A stretch of DNA of 64,000 nucleotides, from positions 620,001-684,000 of the forward strand of contig JALRME010000005.1 in the NCBI GenBank assembly GCA_026120035.1, written 5' to 3'. The notes below the pieces were generated by a model. The model made no database searches, was not told the DNA's origin, and saw only the letters and a program-made list of their open reading frames with translations. Positions 24,170-35,225 of the stretch are shown one piece after another. How positions within the stretch are numbered: the first letter of the stretch is position 1; each line of letters begins with the position of its first letter. A program made the position numbers and the translations under genes. Origin of the DNA: Coleophoma eucalyptorum. Its lineage: Eukaryota > Ascomycota > Leotiomycetes > Helotiales > Dermateaceae.

Positions 24170-25026
24170 TGAGGAAAAAGAAAGTTCCTTAACACGCAAG
24201 CGTACGTGCCCCGTTCGTCCCTTTTCCTTTATTCATACGCGCCGTTCAACAACAAGGCTATTACTTTTGATTTCGAAAGCATACGTTTGGAAAGAATTGC
24301 GACATTTGCAATGCCAAGTCGTTTAGGTATGACGACGTCTGTCGGACTGATTGAGTACTACGCCGATTTTTGCTCGTCTCTTGCAGTCTTTCAATACCCT
24401 AGATCTACAGCGCATTCTTCTTTTCGTTAGTCATTCCCATCTTCAGCAAGCAATACATTGGGTTGAAATTGGTAGCATTGGATAATACGGAGTTTCAATA
24501 AAGTCATTTCATTCCGCAACGTATGAGCGAGTCAAAATATGTTAGTCAGTGTATTGGATCAAGCCCGATGCATGTCACAGTGACTCGACTACTATCCCAC
24601 CCAACAGCTCTCTTGTTGTCGTGTGTAAGCAAGCCAAACAACCTCGGAAATTTCTCAAGCTCCCTATTTGGCTGTTTCCTCAAGCAATTAACCAAGCCGC
24701 CATGGTGAGCAGAAGGATCACTACTACTTGACTATATAATCATCAGCTATCCCTTGTGCTTGTTTACAGCTACCGAGGTTTTCCAAATAAACCCTGACCA
24801 CTAAGAATCTCTTGCGTATCAAAGTGCATCAAGAGTCCCAGCCGCATATTGAGCAGCACGTTGTAACAAAATGGACCAGAGCCTGCTCAACATCACTCTT
24901 CATGGCCATAAGTTCTGGGCGTAAGGCCTAGACACACCGTTCAGATCCACTTTTTATTTCTCTCAAGTTGATATTTACATCGAAAAGAATCCGGCAACCA
25001 TGCCGCCACTTCCTCCCCAAAGTCTC
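24170..25026. other. Intergenic between convergent genes
   Basis: About 860 bp between the stop codons of the luciferase-domain and carboxylesterase genes. Short ORFs only; I see no RNA gene or repeat here. It presumably contains the two 3' UTRs. Confidence 0.5.
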
Positions 25027-26782
25027 TTATGCAGTGCCCAAAGCATCACACTCAGCCTCGATCTCCGTGAGTGCAGACACCTGCGAGACGGTACCATTGC
25101 GGGCCCAAACTCTCACATCGCCACCCTTTCCCGCATAAGCCGGCCAGCCCACAGTGGCCAATCCATTCACGGAATCCTTTGCAAACGCCACATAGGCGTC
25201 TTGGAACGCGTGGCTGATTTCGTACTCGAACGGCGTTGAGTTTCCGTTGAAGTTGGGGTGCGTACCAAAGACTTGGGGCAGCTCACTTCCGTGGTATGCT
25301 CCTAACCACGGCTTGGGTGAGATGTTGGTGAAGTTGCCTTCATACATGTATCGGTAGGTGGTACGGCCGGCGGCGAGACGCTCGCTATTGGGAGGAGCAG
25401 GGTTAGTTATTGGTTCTTGTGGCTGGGGGGTTATGTCACTCACTATGAGGTTTTCGTGGCAGGGCACCAGAAGTAAGTGTATGAGAGAGTAGTTGCTACG
25501 GTCTCGTTGACTCCTGTTCGGCTATATGGAGCAAGGAAGAATCCCTCATGGGCGTTGGTACCGATGATGGCAGGCTAATCACAAAGCAGCCGAGTCTTAG
25601 CAAATGCCTTTATTCGAGGCTTTGGGGGAGGGGAACTTACCAGGCTGCTCATACCACCAGTCAAAGCCTTCTCGGTATAGTTCGTGAAGACGACCTTGTC
25701 ATCTCTAACAGGGTTGAATTGCACACTTGGAGAGGTTCCAGCATCTTGGTAAGTGTGCAAGAACTGCTCCAAAGTAGCTGCAGGTACTTTTCGCATGCAG
25801 GCCAATTCTGCTGCCGCAGAGGTTTGGTTAGCACAGCCAACGTTTGCTGCTACGAGCGAGAAGTCGGACTGTGTAGTATCGCTGCTGATGAGAAGGTCAA
25901 GATGGGCTGTTCCTGAGTGCATGATCAGTCCCTTGATGATTGTGTCGTTGTGGTATGCGTAGTTGTAGAAGTCTACCGCTTCGGCTCCAGCGGATTGACC
26001 CATCAACACCATGCGAGATGCATCACCCCCGAACTTGGCGATGTTGGCTTGGGTCCATTCGATGCTAAATCGACATCAGTAATTCATCCGACTATACTAC
26101 GGAATCTAGGGTTTTCCTTACGCAAGTCTCTGGTCTAGCAATCCCAAGTTCTGGTCTTCCAATCCAGCAGCATTTGGGAAACCAAAGATGTTCAATCGGT
26201 AGCTTTGCTCACAGTTAGTCATGATGGTCTACTTGGGTACTTTCTGAGAGATAGCTCTCACTTGATTCCAACAACAATATGCTCCTGCGATCTATCAACC
26301 CATTGCCCTGGTAACTGCCAGGAAACATCCACACCACCCGTAGTGAAGCCACCGCCAAAGATCCAAATCACAACTGGCAGAGTCTGGTTCGCAGGTACCT
26401 CCTTTGGTGCCCATACGGAAACAGTCAAGCAGTCTTCAGTCCAGCCAGCTGCTCCCGTTTCGAATTGAGGCGTATCGACCGTGACCATGGAGTCGAGACT
26501 GGTGAGGTATTGCATACATGACGGAGGCAGAGCCGTTCCGTTAATGACTGTTCCGTTGGCTGGCGAGTAAGCCTGTGGAGGCTCCCAACGCAGGTCATCT
26601 AATGGGCTCTTGGCATACGGAATACCCAAGTATTGGGCAACATTTGGAGTTGTAGTATTAATTCCTCCTTGGATGGTGAGTCCATTGTCCAACTGCACAC
26701 GGGGACCTAATAGAGTCGATGCAGTGGCTGGCAGGAAGACGCCAGCCAGGGCTAGGAGCGAATACTGCCTGACGGTAGCCAT
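25027..26782 (-). CDS. Secreted type B carboxylesterase/lipase
   Basis: Alpha/beta-hydrolase of the carboxylesterase B family that hydrolyses ester bonds, here probably extracellular. Starting at 26782 gives a clean signal peptide (MATVRQYSLLALAGVFLPAT). Family blocks in order: GIPYAKSPLDDLRWEPPQAY, AGWTEDCLTVSVWAP, VVIWIFGGGFTTGG (oxyanion hole), YRLNIFGFPNA and QNLGLLDQR. Next are GQSAGAEAV (nucleophile Ser in G-x-S-x-G), GTNAHEGFFLAP (acid Glu) and LGAYHGSELPQVFG (catalytic His). Several N-glycosylation sequons (NGT, NTT, NFT, NST) fit secretion. Four or more short introns give roughly 500 residues, typical for the family. An ATG 18 codons upstream (26836) would bury the signal peptide, so I prefer 26782. 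Confidence 0.93.
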
Positions 26783-28155
26783 AATTGCGGGAGAGGATGA
26801 GCAGTGGGACGAGGTATTTCTCGAGCAAGACTGCAATGGTCCTTATATAAGTCAAGTTTCTACTCGGCCCCTCTCCCTTTCCTCCGCTCCCCATCCCAGA
26901 TCTCCGCATGGCCACCATGTTAAGAGTTAGACCATTCTGCTTTCTAATGAGCACGTCAGCTCCTCCCCCGTTTCTCATCCCATAAGTCAACGGCAGCACG
27001 TTCCTCTGCCGAAGCCCATTTACGTATCCACGCCCCCGAACCTGTCTCTTCTGGGCAGACATGTGGAGCGTTGACATCAAGTCGGAAATTAGACGCGCTT
27101 GGTCCTTTGTTGGTTGCGGGGCGAAGCCGTTGTTTCCCCACGCGGTAATGCCCAAACTTGCCTGGAATAGGTATATTAACCGCTGTCAAAAGAGAATCAA
27201 ACTGCTGTCGGCGAGGGAAGTGCCATCCGGCGCCGTCGGTCGGACTTTAAAGCTTCTTCTTATTTGAACGAAATAGGCCTGGACGCAGACAGGTTGAGCC
27301 CTGCTAGCGCAAAATCCTACAACGACATCTTGGAAGGTGGGATGTTTCTCTCCAATGGAGAAGAAACGTACATTTGTCCCTGCCAAGCATCGATTTGACG
27401 GGGTTCGAGCGTGCACCTAGGTCCCTGGGAGGCCGAAATTGAGCCAAAAGTGAATCCTTAGTCACTAAAATGTTTTCCCCCGCTTTCGAATTCTTGTTCT
27501 GATTCCTACATTTTTAGGATTTCTGTCAGGAACACAATGTCGTGGAGGCTATATAATGGATTGTATCCTCATTAAAGTTTTTCAATGCAAATAAGCCTTA
27601 TACAAAGATCTTGCTGGGTGCTAGCATATTGATGTTCGTCGCCCCTGTTAATACTACCTCGCTTAGCCTAGTCGTTAAGCGACAAAGCACCTTGCTTTGA
27701 TGCAATTAGAACATTGGGGTCGAAGAAATCTTGCTCACTCTCAGTCCAGCCCTCCAACCGATACTAATTTTTGGGTCTTTAAACTCGATCATTTTGTTGC
27801 TGATTGCTTTGGTTAACGTATGGTTAACTATCATTCCTCTAAGAATTTGAATCGAACCTGGATTATTGGATCAAGTATGACGAATGAAATATCTCTCATT
27901 ATTGCAAGCATTAACCATCCAGATCTGGGCTGGCTCTCCTCTAGGTCATATCTCGATGCCAAGTGAAGAATTCTGACAAGCGGGGGTGGAATCTACGGTA
28001 GGTAAATAGAAAGCTTGCCTGAAATAGAGAGCAAGCGCGTACATGTTGCGAAAATTCTAGGAAGGATTAAATAGAATCAACATCTAAATCATTACCACTC
28101 TAGTATTTTTTCTTTCTTAATCACATAACTCGCCCTTGACATTCAAATCCTTATA
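26783..28155. other. Intergenic, carboxylesterase promoter
   Basis: About 1.4 kb, AT-rich from about 27450 on, with no supported gene. The tRNA-like GGTTCGATTC (minus strand, near 27850) lacks a matching T-stem or acceptor stem. Confidence 0.5.
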
Positions 28156-29650
28156 TTAAGCTGGCTTTCTTCCATACACAATTTTACTGTATACGAGTCA
28201 GCGCCACCTCAGCTGTGGTCGGCACACTTAGCGGTGGAACTTACACAGGCATATAGGCATGAATTGATGGATCCTTGAAGTCTTTCCGGACATCTTCAAC
28301 AAAAGTTTTGACTTGTTCCGAAGTCCAACCCAGCGCAGTAAGCATTTTGATGCTGATGCCATCGAGTGAAGGCAGCATGTCGGCCTGGAACCATCTAGCA
28401 ATCGTCTTGAAATACTGACCCTTGGGCCAAGTATTCGTGGGCAAATAATATGTCTCTTCGATGACGTTCTCAAACCCAGATTCTTCCATCCAACGTTTAT
28501 AGTTCTTACTGCGTTGGAGTTCAGACTAGGACTGGTTGGAATATGGAGGGACGGCTTACACATTGGTTACCGGTCGCCCAGCCTTTGCCCCTCCTGCGAC
28601 CATGTACTCGTTCCACTTGACTAGGGCACAGTCCTTCGGAGGATCTCCCATGTACTCCATAGGCACAACTCCATCGCGAAATTCAAGATACCCGCCCGGG
28701 GCTAGGGATTTGTATGCCTGCCGAACTAGGTGAGAAGGATCCGTGAAACATGTCACCAATGCTCGCCCGTGTATGAAGTCGAATTTCTGCTCAAAGTTCC
28801 ACTCTTCTTCCGCATCCTTGATCTCAAAATGGAGATTCGGTGGCACGGATTGTGGCTGGATGCGACTAGATCGAATTGTTACAATGGCCAGTTTCTGGTC
28901 AATGGAACGGGATAACAAACCTCAAGTCTGTTCCAAGGATGGTGGCGAACGGATGCTCTTTGGCTATTTGCGAGGTTAGGAAGATCTCGAATGATTTTAC
29001 GGCTAAAACTTGCCAAAGTCAATAGCCCAAATACCAGTTCCGGTCGCCAGATCAAGAACGTGTTTAGGGTTGTCCCCGAGAGGTGAAAGATATAGCTTTC
29101 CATGTGTCAAGATCTTCAACATCTCATGTTGGAGATCTGTAACCATAGTCAGCAATGGCAGTAATTAGATAGTTAGTTGCCTTTGCTACATACTCAGTCT
29201 GTTTTGTTCTTGCTATAATACAACCTCAGCCATCGCAAGACTTGGTTGTAAAACTCTACAAACCCATGACAGAGACTCACCAGATCATTTGGCAGTGGAT
29301 ACTTTCCCTGTTTGTATGCATGGTAGGTTCTCCCGTGCTCCTTTACATGCTCATGTTCATCTGAGCTGACTTCGATGGCTGATGCTCTGGTGAAGTGTTA
29401 GTCGATTATCTGAGGTAGAATCTTCGGCTCAGAGCTTGCGGACGTCAACTTGTGCTTTTCTACAGGGTCGTCGCAATTGGTCTAAAGAGGTTTAACGGAC
29501 CAGTCGGTTCTGAGATGTTGTGCAATAACCCACCATGTCTTCGTCTGATAATCCATCATCAATTGATAATCGATCTACCTCTACATAATCGCTCGCGTCA
29601 CCAACTCTACCACCTGCCGCTGATAAAGTTTCTGAGAGAGATTCAGACAT
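28156..29650 (-). CDS. LaeA-like SAM-dependent methyltransferase
   Basis: Class I methyltransferase of the fungal LaeA/TAM-like group, whose members include regulators of secondary metabolism, although most are uncharacterised. The acidic N-terminus (SESLSETLSAAGG, VEVDRLSIDDGLSDED) is followed by EHGRTYHAYKQGKYPLPND, LQHEMLKILTHGKLYLSPLG and SAM motif I HVLDLATGTGIWAIDFA. Next come GTDLSRIQPQSVPPNLHFEI, FDFIHGRALVTCF and APGGYLEFRDG, and it ends in MPVKIVYGRKPA. Exons traced back from the stop are 28156-28186, 28245-28508, 28560-28865, 28921-28963, 29014-29136, 29194-29212 (19 nt) and 29281 to about 29384. The intron 28964-29013 uses a GC donor. The first exon (start 29650, or 29683 in the same frame) joins with a less certain splice. 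No biosynthetic cluster lies next to it. Confidence 0.85.
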
Positions 29651-30414
29651 CTTGATGGCTAGTGATATATCTTGTAAAATCAAGGCTGATAAATTAAATT
29701 CCTCACAATATGTACTCCAAAGTATCTGTCTATCCCTGAAGCTGTATTTTGCTACTAGTCATTATCATGAAGAGGGGTTGATGCTGACTTATATATGGGC
29801 GACGTGCCCAGATAGAGCTTGGCGTGAATATGCAAGCACGGAGAAGAAGATGTATAGAGTTACCCGATCGCGCGGAATCATGGAAGAAGAATGGGGGGCA
29901 AGCAAAAGAGACATCCATGGAATTCGAGAAAGGAACAGGGGCATGGCAATTACCCTGCCACGGTGACATGCATCCCAAATTTTGCATAGGGGTGCAGAAC
30001 GGATACTTCTATTGCGACAAGTTGGATAAAATCGACAGTTTACAATATCAAACGCTAGAAGATGAAATTATCTTTGACTTGTCTTTGCTATTCGATAGAG
30101 TCGCTGGGTCATTGTGTGTGGCTAAGTTAACACCTGGATTCTCTACCTCGTCTTAGGTTGAACCTTCTGCAGTCGAGAGCTAATGCTGGAGGCATTCGGT
30201 GATTGGGGTTTTCTTCATGGCTAACAGGATGCGGTTGGGTTTTTTGTGGTCTGACAAAGGCTTTAGAAAGCACTATGTAGTGAGCGAATATGATATGATT
30301 CTACTTATAACTGGGTTGCATGCTATTCTCTGAGGTCGGATTTTGCTTCGAATAGTACAGTCGCTCTCCAAGGCATTCGTTCTAAACTAAAAGCTCTCTA
30401 GTATAGTTGTGAAT
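29651..30414. other. Intergenic, methyltransferase promoter
   Basis: About 760 bp. Overlapping short ORFs on both strands have no family features. It holds the methyltransferase upstream region and the 3' flank of the phosphoesterase gene. Confidence 0.5.
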
Positions 30415-30954
30415 CTATTGCAGCAACGACTTGTGAACTTGGAATAGAAAATCCTCTAAGTGTGTCCACTCCCCACCTTGCTCGTACCTCCATAAACTCA
30501 ACCCTTCAACCGTCGCCATCTTTGGCTCCCACTGTACTTTCAATTCTCCCAATGTCTTCCTCGCTAGTTCTTCTCCAACTTTATTTTGCACAGTGACATG
30601 AGCACGTATCTTTGCGTTCTCATCTTGACTCGTCAACTCAATCTTCTCTGCCTTCCACATTTCTAGCAATTGCTTGTGCAAAGAGCTGATTTCATCTGAC
30701 ACGATATTCAGCGCAACGCCTTTTTTACCCATGGCAAAAGGAGAAGACACCTTGGCTATGAATGGAGGAGTCGTAGACGTGACATGTTTTAACCTATTAC
30801 AAACCAGGGGTTTTGATGACTCTGGTAGTGCATGGAAAAGTGTGATATGCGAAGAGAGGTAGTTGAGATTTCGTGGAAAATAGCGAGTCCTTAGCGAGGT
30901 GAGTATTGCTTCCGTGGCGGCATCAAGACGAAGTGTAATAATAAGTGGTTGCAT
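30415..30954 (-). CDS. 2H phosphoesterase (2'-5' RNA ligase-like)
   Basis: Single-exon gene, 179 residues. Two H-x-T motifs define the 2H superfamily: SSHITLFHALP at about 34-44 and RAHVTVQNKV at about 116-125. The start MQPLIITLRLDAATEAILTS and the first strand/helix fit the LigT/2_5_RNA_ligase2 fold. Family members cleave or transfer cyclic phosphates on RNA or nucleotides; the substrate here is unknown, and the 'ligase' label may not describe the reaction. Length is normal. No signal peptide, so presumably cytosolic or nuclear. Confidence 0.88.
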   Translation of the reverse strand: MQPLIITLRLDAATEAILTSLRTRYFPRNLNYLSSHITLFHALPESSKPLVCNRLKHVTSTTPPFIAKVSSPFAMGKKGVALNIVSDEISSLHKQLLEMWKAEKIELTSQDENAKIRAHVTVQNKVGEELARKTLGELKVQWEPKMATVEGLSLWRYEQGGEWTHLEDFLFQVHKSLLQ

Positions 30955-32010
30955 TGTGTTGACTTCGGTGTTGATAGGAGCCTGATTTTCAGTAATGGAT
31001 TCCAGAATCAGACGGTCAAGGTTGGTATCAGAGGAGTTTTAGGATGATAAAAGTCTATGACGACAAGCCAGCATAGCCAGAGTATGGTCCTGGTTCAGGA
31101 AATTCAGCTAACGAGGATTTAATGAACATTTTTCCAAAAGAAAAAAAAACACTTGCTACTTTTAAAGGCATACTTCTGTAACCTCATAATTCAGTCCAAT
31201 TATGTATCATCGTGGATGGCTAAAAAATTAAAGAGAGAGGAATGTGAAGGGGGGGGGAGAGTCAGGCTTTTCCTTATCTGCCCTCGCTGAGTGGCTTTAA
31301 AAAGAGGAGCCCTTGGATGGCCTTATGCTATATCCTACTCACTAGGAATATACTAAATCTTAAAATCATCAAACTGACACGGGATTTTTCTCTTTTATAA
31401 ATAGACTAGTATTGCGGAGTTTAAGAATTGGTACTGTGCCCAACACTAATCGCTAGCATATTTTGAGTGGTTCTGGTTACATCGAGATAAATGAATTTTG
31501 AGCAAGTATATGTCTTGTCACCGGGATACTATATAAAACTCAAACCACGACCATTCAACCTCATTGATTGAGAAAGTTTTGACGACAGAGGTCTCAATCA
31601 CTGGATCTTGCTGTTGTTGTCTGAGGGCATTATTTAGGGAAGATAATGGAGTCCACTTGCCTCAACACAACGAAACTGCCAATACTACCCGCTTTATTCT
31701 AAGCTCATCATGTGGTATTAGCTATATGAAATGAAACATGTGAAATTACGTACAAATCACCTAAGAAAGGCCTAGAAAGGTGCGCTCGAATCACTAGAAT
31801 TAATATGTTTTATCGACTTTATCGTATGTTGAAGCACGTGGCCCTACCTATGGTCCTCCCTACTTATAACGTCATTATGATGCAGCCCCCGTGCAGCTAT
31901 TATCACGCAACAGTTCAACAACTCAAACAACCACCATTACCATTATAACAATAAAGCTATCACAGAAAAATCCCCCAAAAGAATAACTCGGCCATTGAAC
32001 TGGCGCTAGA
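30955..32010. other. Divergent intergenic region, AT-rich
   Basis: About 1.06 kb between divergent genes. It contains A- and G-homopolymer runs (A-run near 31139-31149; nine G at 31249-31257) and no supported coding sequence. Confidence 0.5.
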
Positions 32011-32535
32011 ATGGCAGAAACACCTTCAGCGATCCACGCCGTCCAGGCTGTCGGGCTTGTTACGAGCTCCGCCCTCGCGGGCGCCTCAATTGGCATCTCA
32101 ACGATTATGGTGCCACGTCTTCTCGAAGCGCCAACACCTCTTATGCTGAAGCAGTGGAATGGAGTATTCACGAACGGCAAGAATACAGCGCCTCCTCTTG
32201 CGGCCCTAGCCGCCTCGTCGTACTTCTACCTCGCATACAAATCACACCAGCTTCTCGGACCCGCGGCTGCTAAGTGGAAGCTCTACCTTGCTGCAGGCTT
32301 GCTTAGCATTGGGATTGTACCATATACATTCATCGGCATGTTTTCAACAAATAAAAAGCTCCTGAGCAAGGTCGAAGAAACAAAGACCTTGGGTGTGAAG
32401 GATCAACTGGTTGAGGCTGGTTTGGGCGAGGAAACTGCTCACAAGCTGATTGATAAATGGGGCCTGCTTAACTTGGGACGAGGAGTCTTGCTGCTGGCTT
32501 CAAGTTTCTTGGGGGCATGGACAGCTTTGCAGTAG
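32011..32535 (+). CDS. DUF1772 integral membrane protein
   Basis: Single exon, 174 residues, with about four hydrophobic segments: AVGLVTSSALAGASIGIST, TAPPLAALAASSYFYLAY, KLYLAAGLLSIGIVPYTFIG and LLNLGRGVLLLASSFLGAW. The loop motif MLKQWNGVFTNGK, the strongly conserved YTFIGMFSTNKKLL, and the closing KWGLLNLGRG are typical of DUF1772. Some family members are anthrone oxygenases in polyketide pathways, but no polyketide synthase is nearby, so that function is not implied. The ATG is preceded by a purine in position -3 (AGAATGG). Confidence 0.9.
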   Translation: MAETPSAIHAVQAVGLVTSSALAGASIGISTIMVPRLLEAPTPLMLKQWNGVFTNGKNTAPPLAALAASSYFYLAYKSHQLLGPAAAKWKLYLAAGLLSIGIVPYTFIGMFSTNKKLLSKVEETKTLGVKDQLVEAGLGEETAHKLIDKWGLLNLGRGVLLLASSFLGAWTALQ

Positions 32536-33238
32536 ACAGCGGATTGCCGAATTGCTGGAAAAGCTTTGATGATTTGTTTTACCAACTGGAGTTCGAAATC
32601 ACCGCTCGAAACATACAATCCTATACTTGAGTATGGGCCTGGCTTATAATTGGGACATAGCAGGGAAGAGTCACTCGCTCATCTCGAATATACACACATT
32701 CTTTTCATGTACATAGCCCTAGATAAGCTATCCTGTGGACTGGCACAGTGTCAGACCAACCCAATGCTGCAATGCAAAGCTCTGGGAGCTGTCACCAGTG
32801 TGGGGAAAGCTAGCCTCGGCAGAACGACCACGACCCATGGCAGCCTTGTGCCAGTCGTCATCAGCTTGACAAAAGCAACCACACACCGGATGATCTGCTC
32901 CTCCTACTAGGCCATCATATCTGGTGCCTTGCAGGCACAAACCTTCCTTTGTCCAGATGCGGTCCAACCTTTGAAAGTCAAAGAGACGAGCAACGATGTC
33001 ATCGGCTTCAGATGACGACACAGCTTTAAAGCCTTGTACTTCCTCAATGAAGCTAGAAGGACCAGAAAAGCTGCAGAAACACACGCTATTATGTTTACTG
33101 GATTGAATAGCGCTCAATTGAAGCTAGGTTCTGTCTCTTCCACATTCTTAAGCTATTTCTCTTCACCTTCACTCCTCAATCCATCCTCCTTTCTTCGAAT
33201 AAGCTCATTGTTCTGTTCTCTTCCCTCCCACAATTAAG
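32536..33238. other. Intergenic, DUF1772 3' flank to mitochondrial protein promoter
   Basis: About 700 bp. A pyrimidine-rich stretch at about 33140-33230 directly precedes the next start codon. A short ORF in this gap shows no family features. Confidence 0.5.
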
Positions 33239-34616
33239 ATGATTTCCTCAAGAGCTGTAGCTAGGTCAGCACGTGTGTTACGTGCGCCAATTCGAAAAAA
33301 TGCACTCCAAATACGCTTTGTTTCCACCGAACAAAAACAAGCAGCTGCAGCTGGTGGCTCTTCAGGTTTAGTTGGTGGCCTTGTTGGTGGTGGTCTTGTA
33401 TTTGCTGTAGGTCTAATATCCCTAAACTGCGGTGCTTCATGATCTAGGCGATGAATCTCAATATACTAATATTCGATAATAGGCTGGCTATTCGTATTAC
33501 CATTTCAGTGGAGCGAAGACTATCGTCACAACTGCAAAGTCTACCAAAGTAGGAATATACCCGTCTTGATGCGGCAAAAGTCTAATTTTCTCATAGAGTC
33601 AATTTGACAAACTCACCCAGTCTATGAAAGACTCGGCACCCGAACCCAACGAGGCACTCAAATGGCTGCGAAGTACTGCGCAATCATATGCGGTCTTCAT
33701 TCCCGGAGCAAAGTCATATGTTGACACTGCATTTAATGATCTGGACACAATTGAGAAGAACCACAGAGGAGAAGTCGATGAGATCGTAGGCAAGGCATAC
33801 TCCGAGCTTAAATCTCTCTCCAATGAGGGTATGAACCTGGAGACGGCCCAGAAGGCTTGGTCTATACTGGAGAAGTACATGGCTAAAATCGGCGAATTGG
33901 CATCCGATTCTGCCTCCGAGCTACTGAACAACCACCCTGAGTTGAAGGACAAATTCGGCGGAAACTTGGATCAATTGAAGTCCATGGCTAAGTCTTATGG
34001 ACCGGAAGCAAAGAAGGAATTGGACCAGGTGCGTGTTCCTTGTAATTTTCTAAACCAGTTTGCTGACTTTTACCACCAGACGTACTCACAAATAAAAGAT
34101 GTCATAGCAGGAGGAGTTGGCGCGGGATCAATCCCCAAGATCAAGAAACTGATTGACGAGAAAATCGAGAAGATGAAAGCGCTCGGCGATGAAGCTTGGA
34201 AGAAAGGCATGGCGCAAGCAAAGCCATACTTCGACAAGAACCCTAAGCTCAAAGAGATAGTCGAGAAGAACGCTTCGTCTCTCAAGAGTGGCAATTTTGG
34301 AGAACTCTTCGAAAAGGTCAAGGACAGCGCTTCGTCGGGTAACACAGAATCGTTGGAGAAGTATATCAAGGAAGCCGGAGCGAAGGCGAAGGAGAGCGGT
34401 GTTGGGCAGAGTCTTGAGGGCTATGTGAAAATGATCCCTGGCGCTGATAAGATTTTCCCAAAGATGCAGAAGCTGCAAGAGGTCGCAACAAAACATGGCG
34501 ACGAGGCCGAAAAGCTGTTGAAGGAGACGTATAAGGATATCGAGGACATCCTTCAGAAGAGGGTAGGTGAAGCAGAGAAGCTGGCCCAGAAGGCTGGGAA
34601 GGATGCAAGGAACTGA
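33239..34616 (+). CDS. Unrecognised mitochondrial helical protein with internal repeats
   Basis: Four exons (33239-33406, 33483-33548, 33597-34028, 34080-34616), all in phase 0, give 400 residues. The first 30 residues (MISSRAVARSARVLRAPIRK) are Arg/Ser-rich with no acids: a mitochondrial presequence. A Gly-rich hydrophobic segment (GLVGGLVGGGLVFAAGYSYY, about 43-62) looks like a single inner-membrane anchor. The rest is highly charged and helical. Two motif types recur. IPGA plus a helix is seen at 113 and 341 (shared I-P-G-A, then H and acidic pairs). N-x-P-x-L-K followed by L-K-S is seen at 191-207 and 276-292. I do not recognise the family. The layout (presequence, anchor, long helical domain) recalls membrane-shaping or apolipoprotein-like proteins, but that is only inference. 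It is not mitofilin: no mitofilin C-terminal motif is seen. Confidence 0.8.
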
Positions 34617-35225
34617 GGCACAGAATGGTCTGAAGCAATGGCGTTACATGTACAAAAGTGATAATGGGAAGCTCGAGATCATGGATCGAAACCAATAAGT
34701 CAGTCAAGCTTAGCAAGGGTCTAAGAAATAATGAAAATCCCTCACCATCACATTATCAAACATGCAAATGTACTACTCGTGGACCACGAATGCGCTGTAC
34801 ACATTTGAAATAGCAGTAAGCAAGCAGATGCTGTGATAATCAGTGAGTATAATAGCTATACGTAAGATATCGTACCCAAGCTAACATAAATACCAAAGAA
34901 TAAAGACAAGACAAGACAAGCTGAGACAAAACAGAACAAAACAAAATGAACAAAAGGCTGGCCTAATCAATGGCGAGAGAGCATATAACCGTATCGTTCA
35001 TAAACCGGGTCCCTAGCAACACAACAAAATATCCATCCCAAGGCCACTCATACCAACGCTAAGAAAGTAACACCTCGAACGCCATTTCTAGTCTGCAAAA
35101 AAGCGAGACATAGTGAAGCATGGACCGATCATTTCAGGTAGAAATATGCATGTAACAATCATGAATGATGAGTCTTAGTGTCCTGGTCTGCTTCGCTAGC
35201 TCTGGAATCATCTAATCATGCGAGC
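34617..35225. other. Intergenic between convergent genes, with A-rich repeats
   Basis: About 600 bp holding the 3' ends of two convergent genes. It contains an ACAAG/ACAAA tandem stretch (34904-34955) and no supported gene. Confidence 0.5.
34904..34955. repeat. ACAAG/ACAAA-type pentanucleotide repeat stretch
   Basis: Four ACAAG-like units in a row are followed by degenerate ACAAA/AACAA units. It lies in the 3' intergenic region and looks like simple-sequence slippage. Confidence 0.7.

Noticed and set aside
27840..27870. GGTTCGATTC on the minus strand as a tRNA B box
   Set aside because: No pairing T-stem or acceptor stem can be formed around it.
28156..32535. A secondary-metabolite cluster around the LaeA-like methyltransferase, carboxylesterase and DUF1772 protein
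   Set aside because: No polyketide synthase, NRPS, terpene cyclase, P450 or pathway regulator is present.
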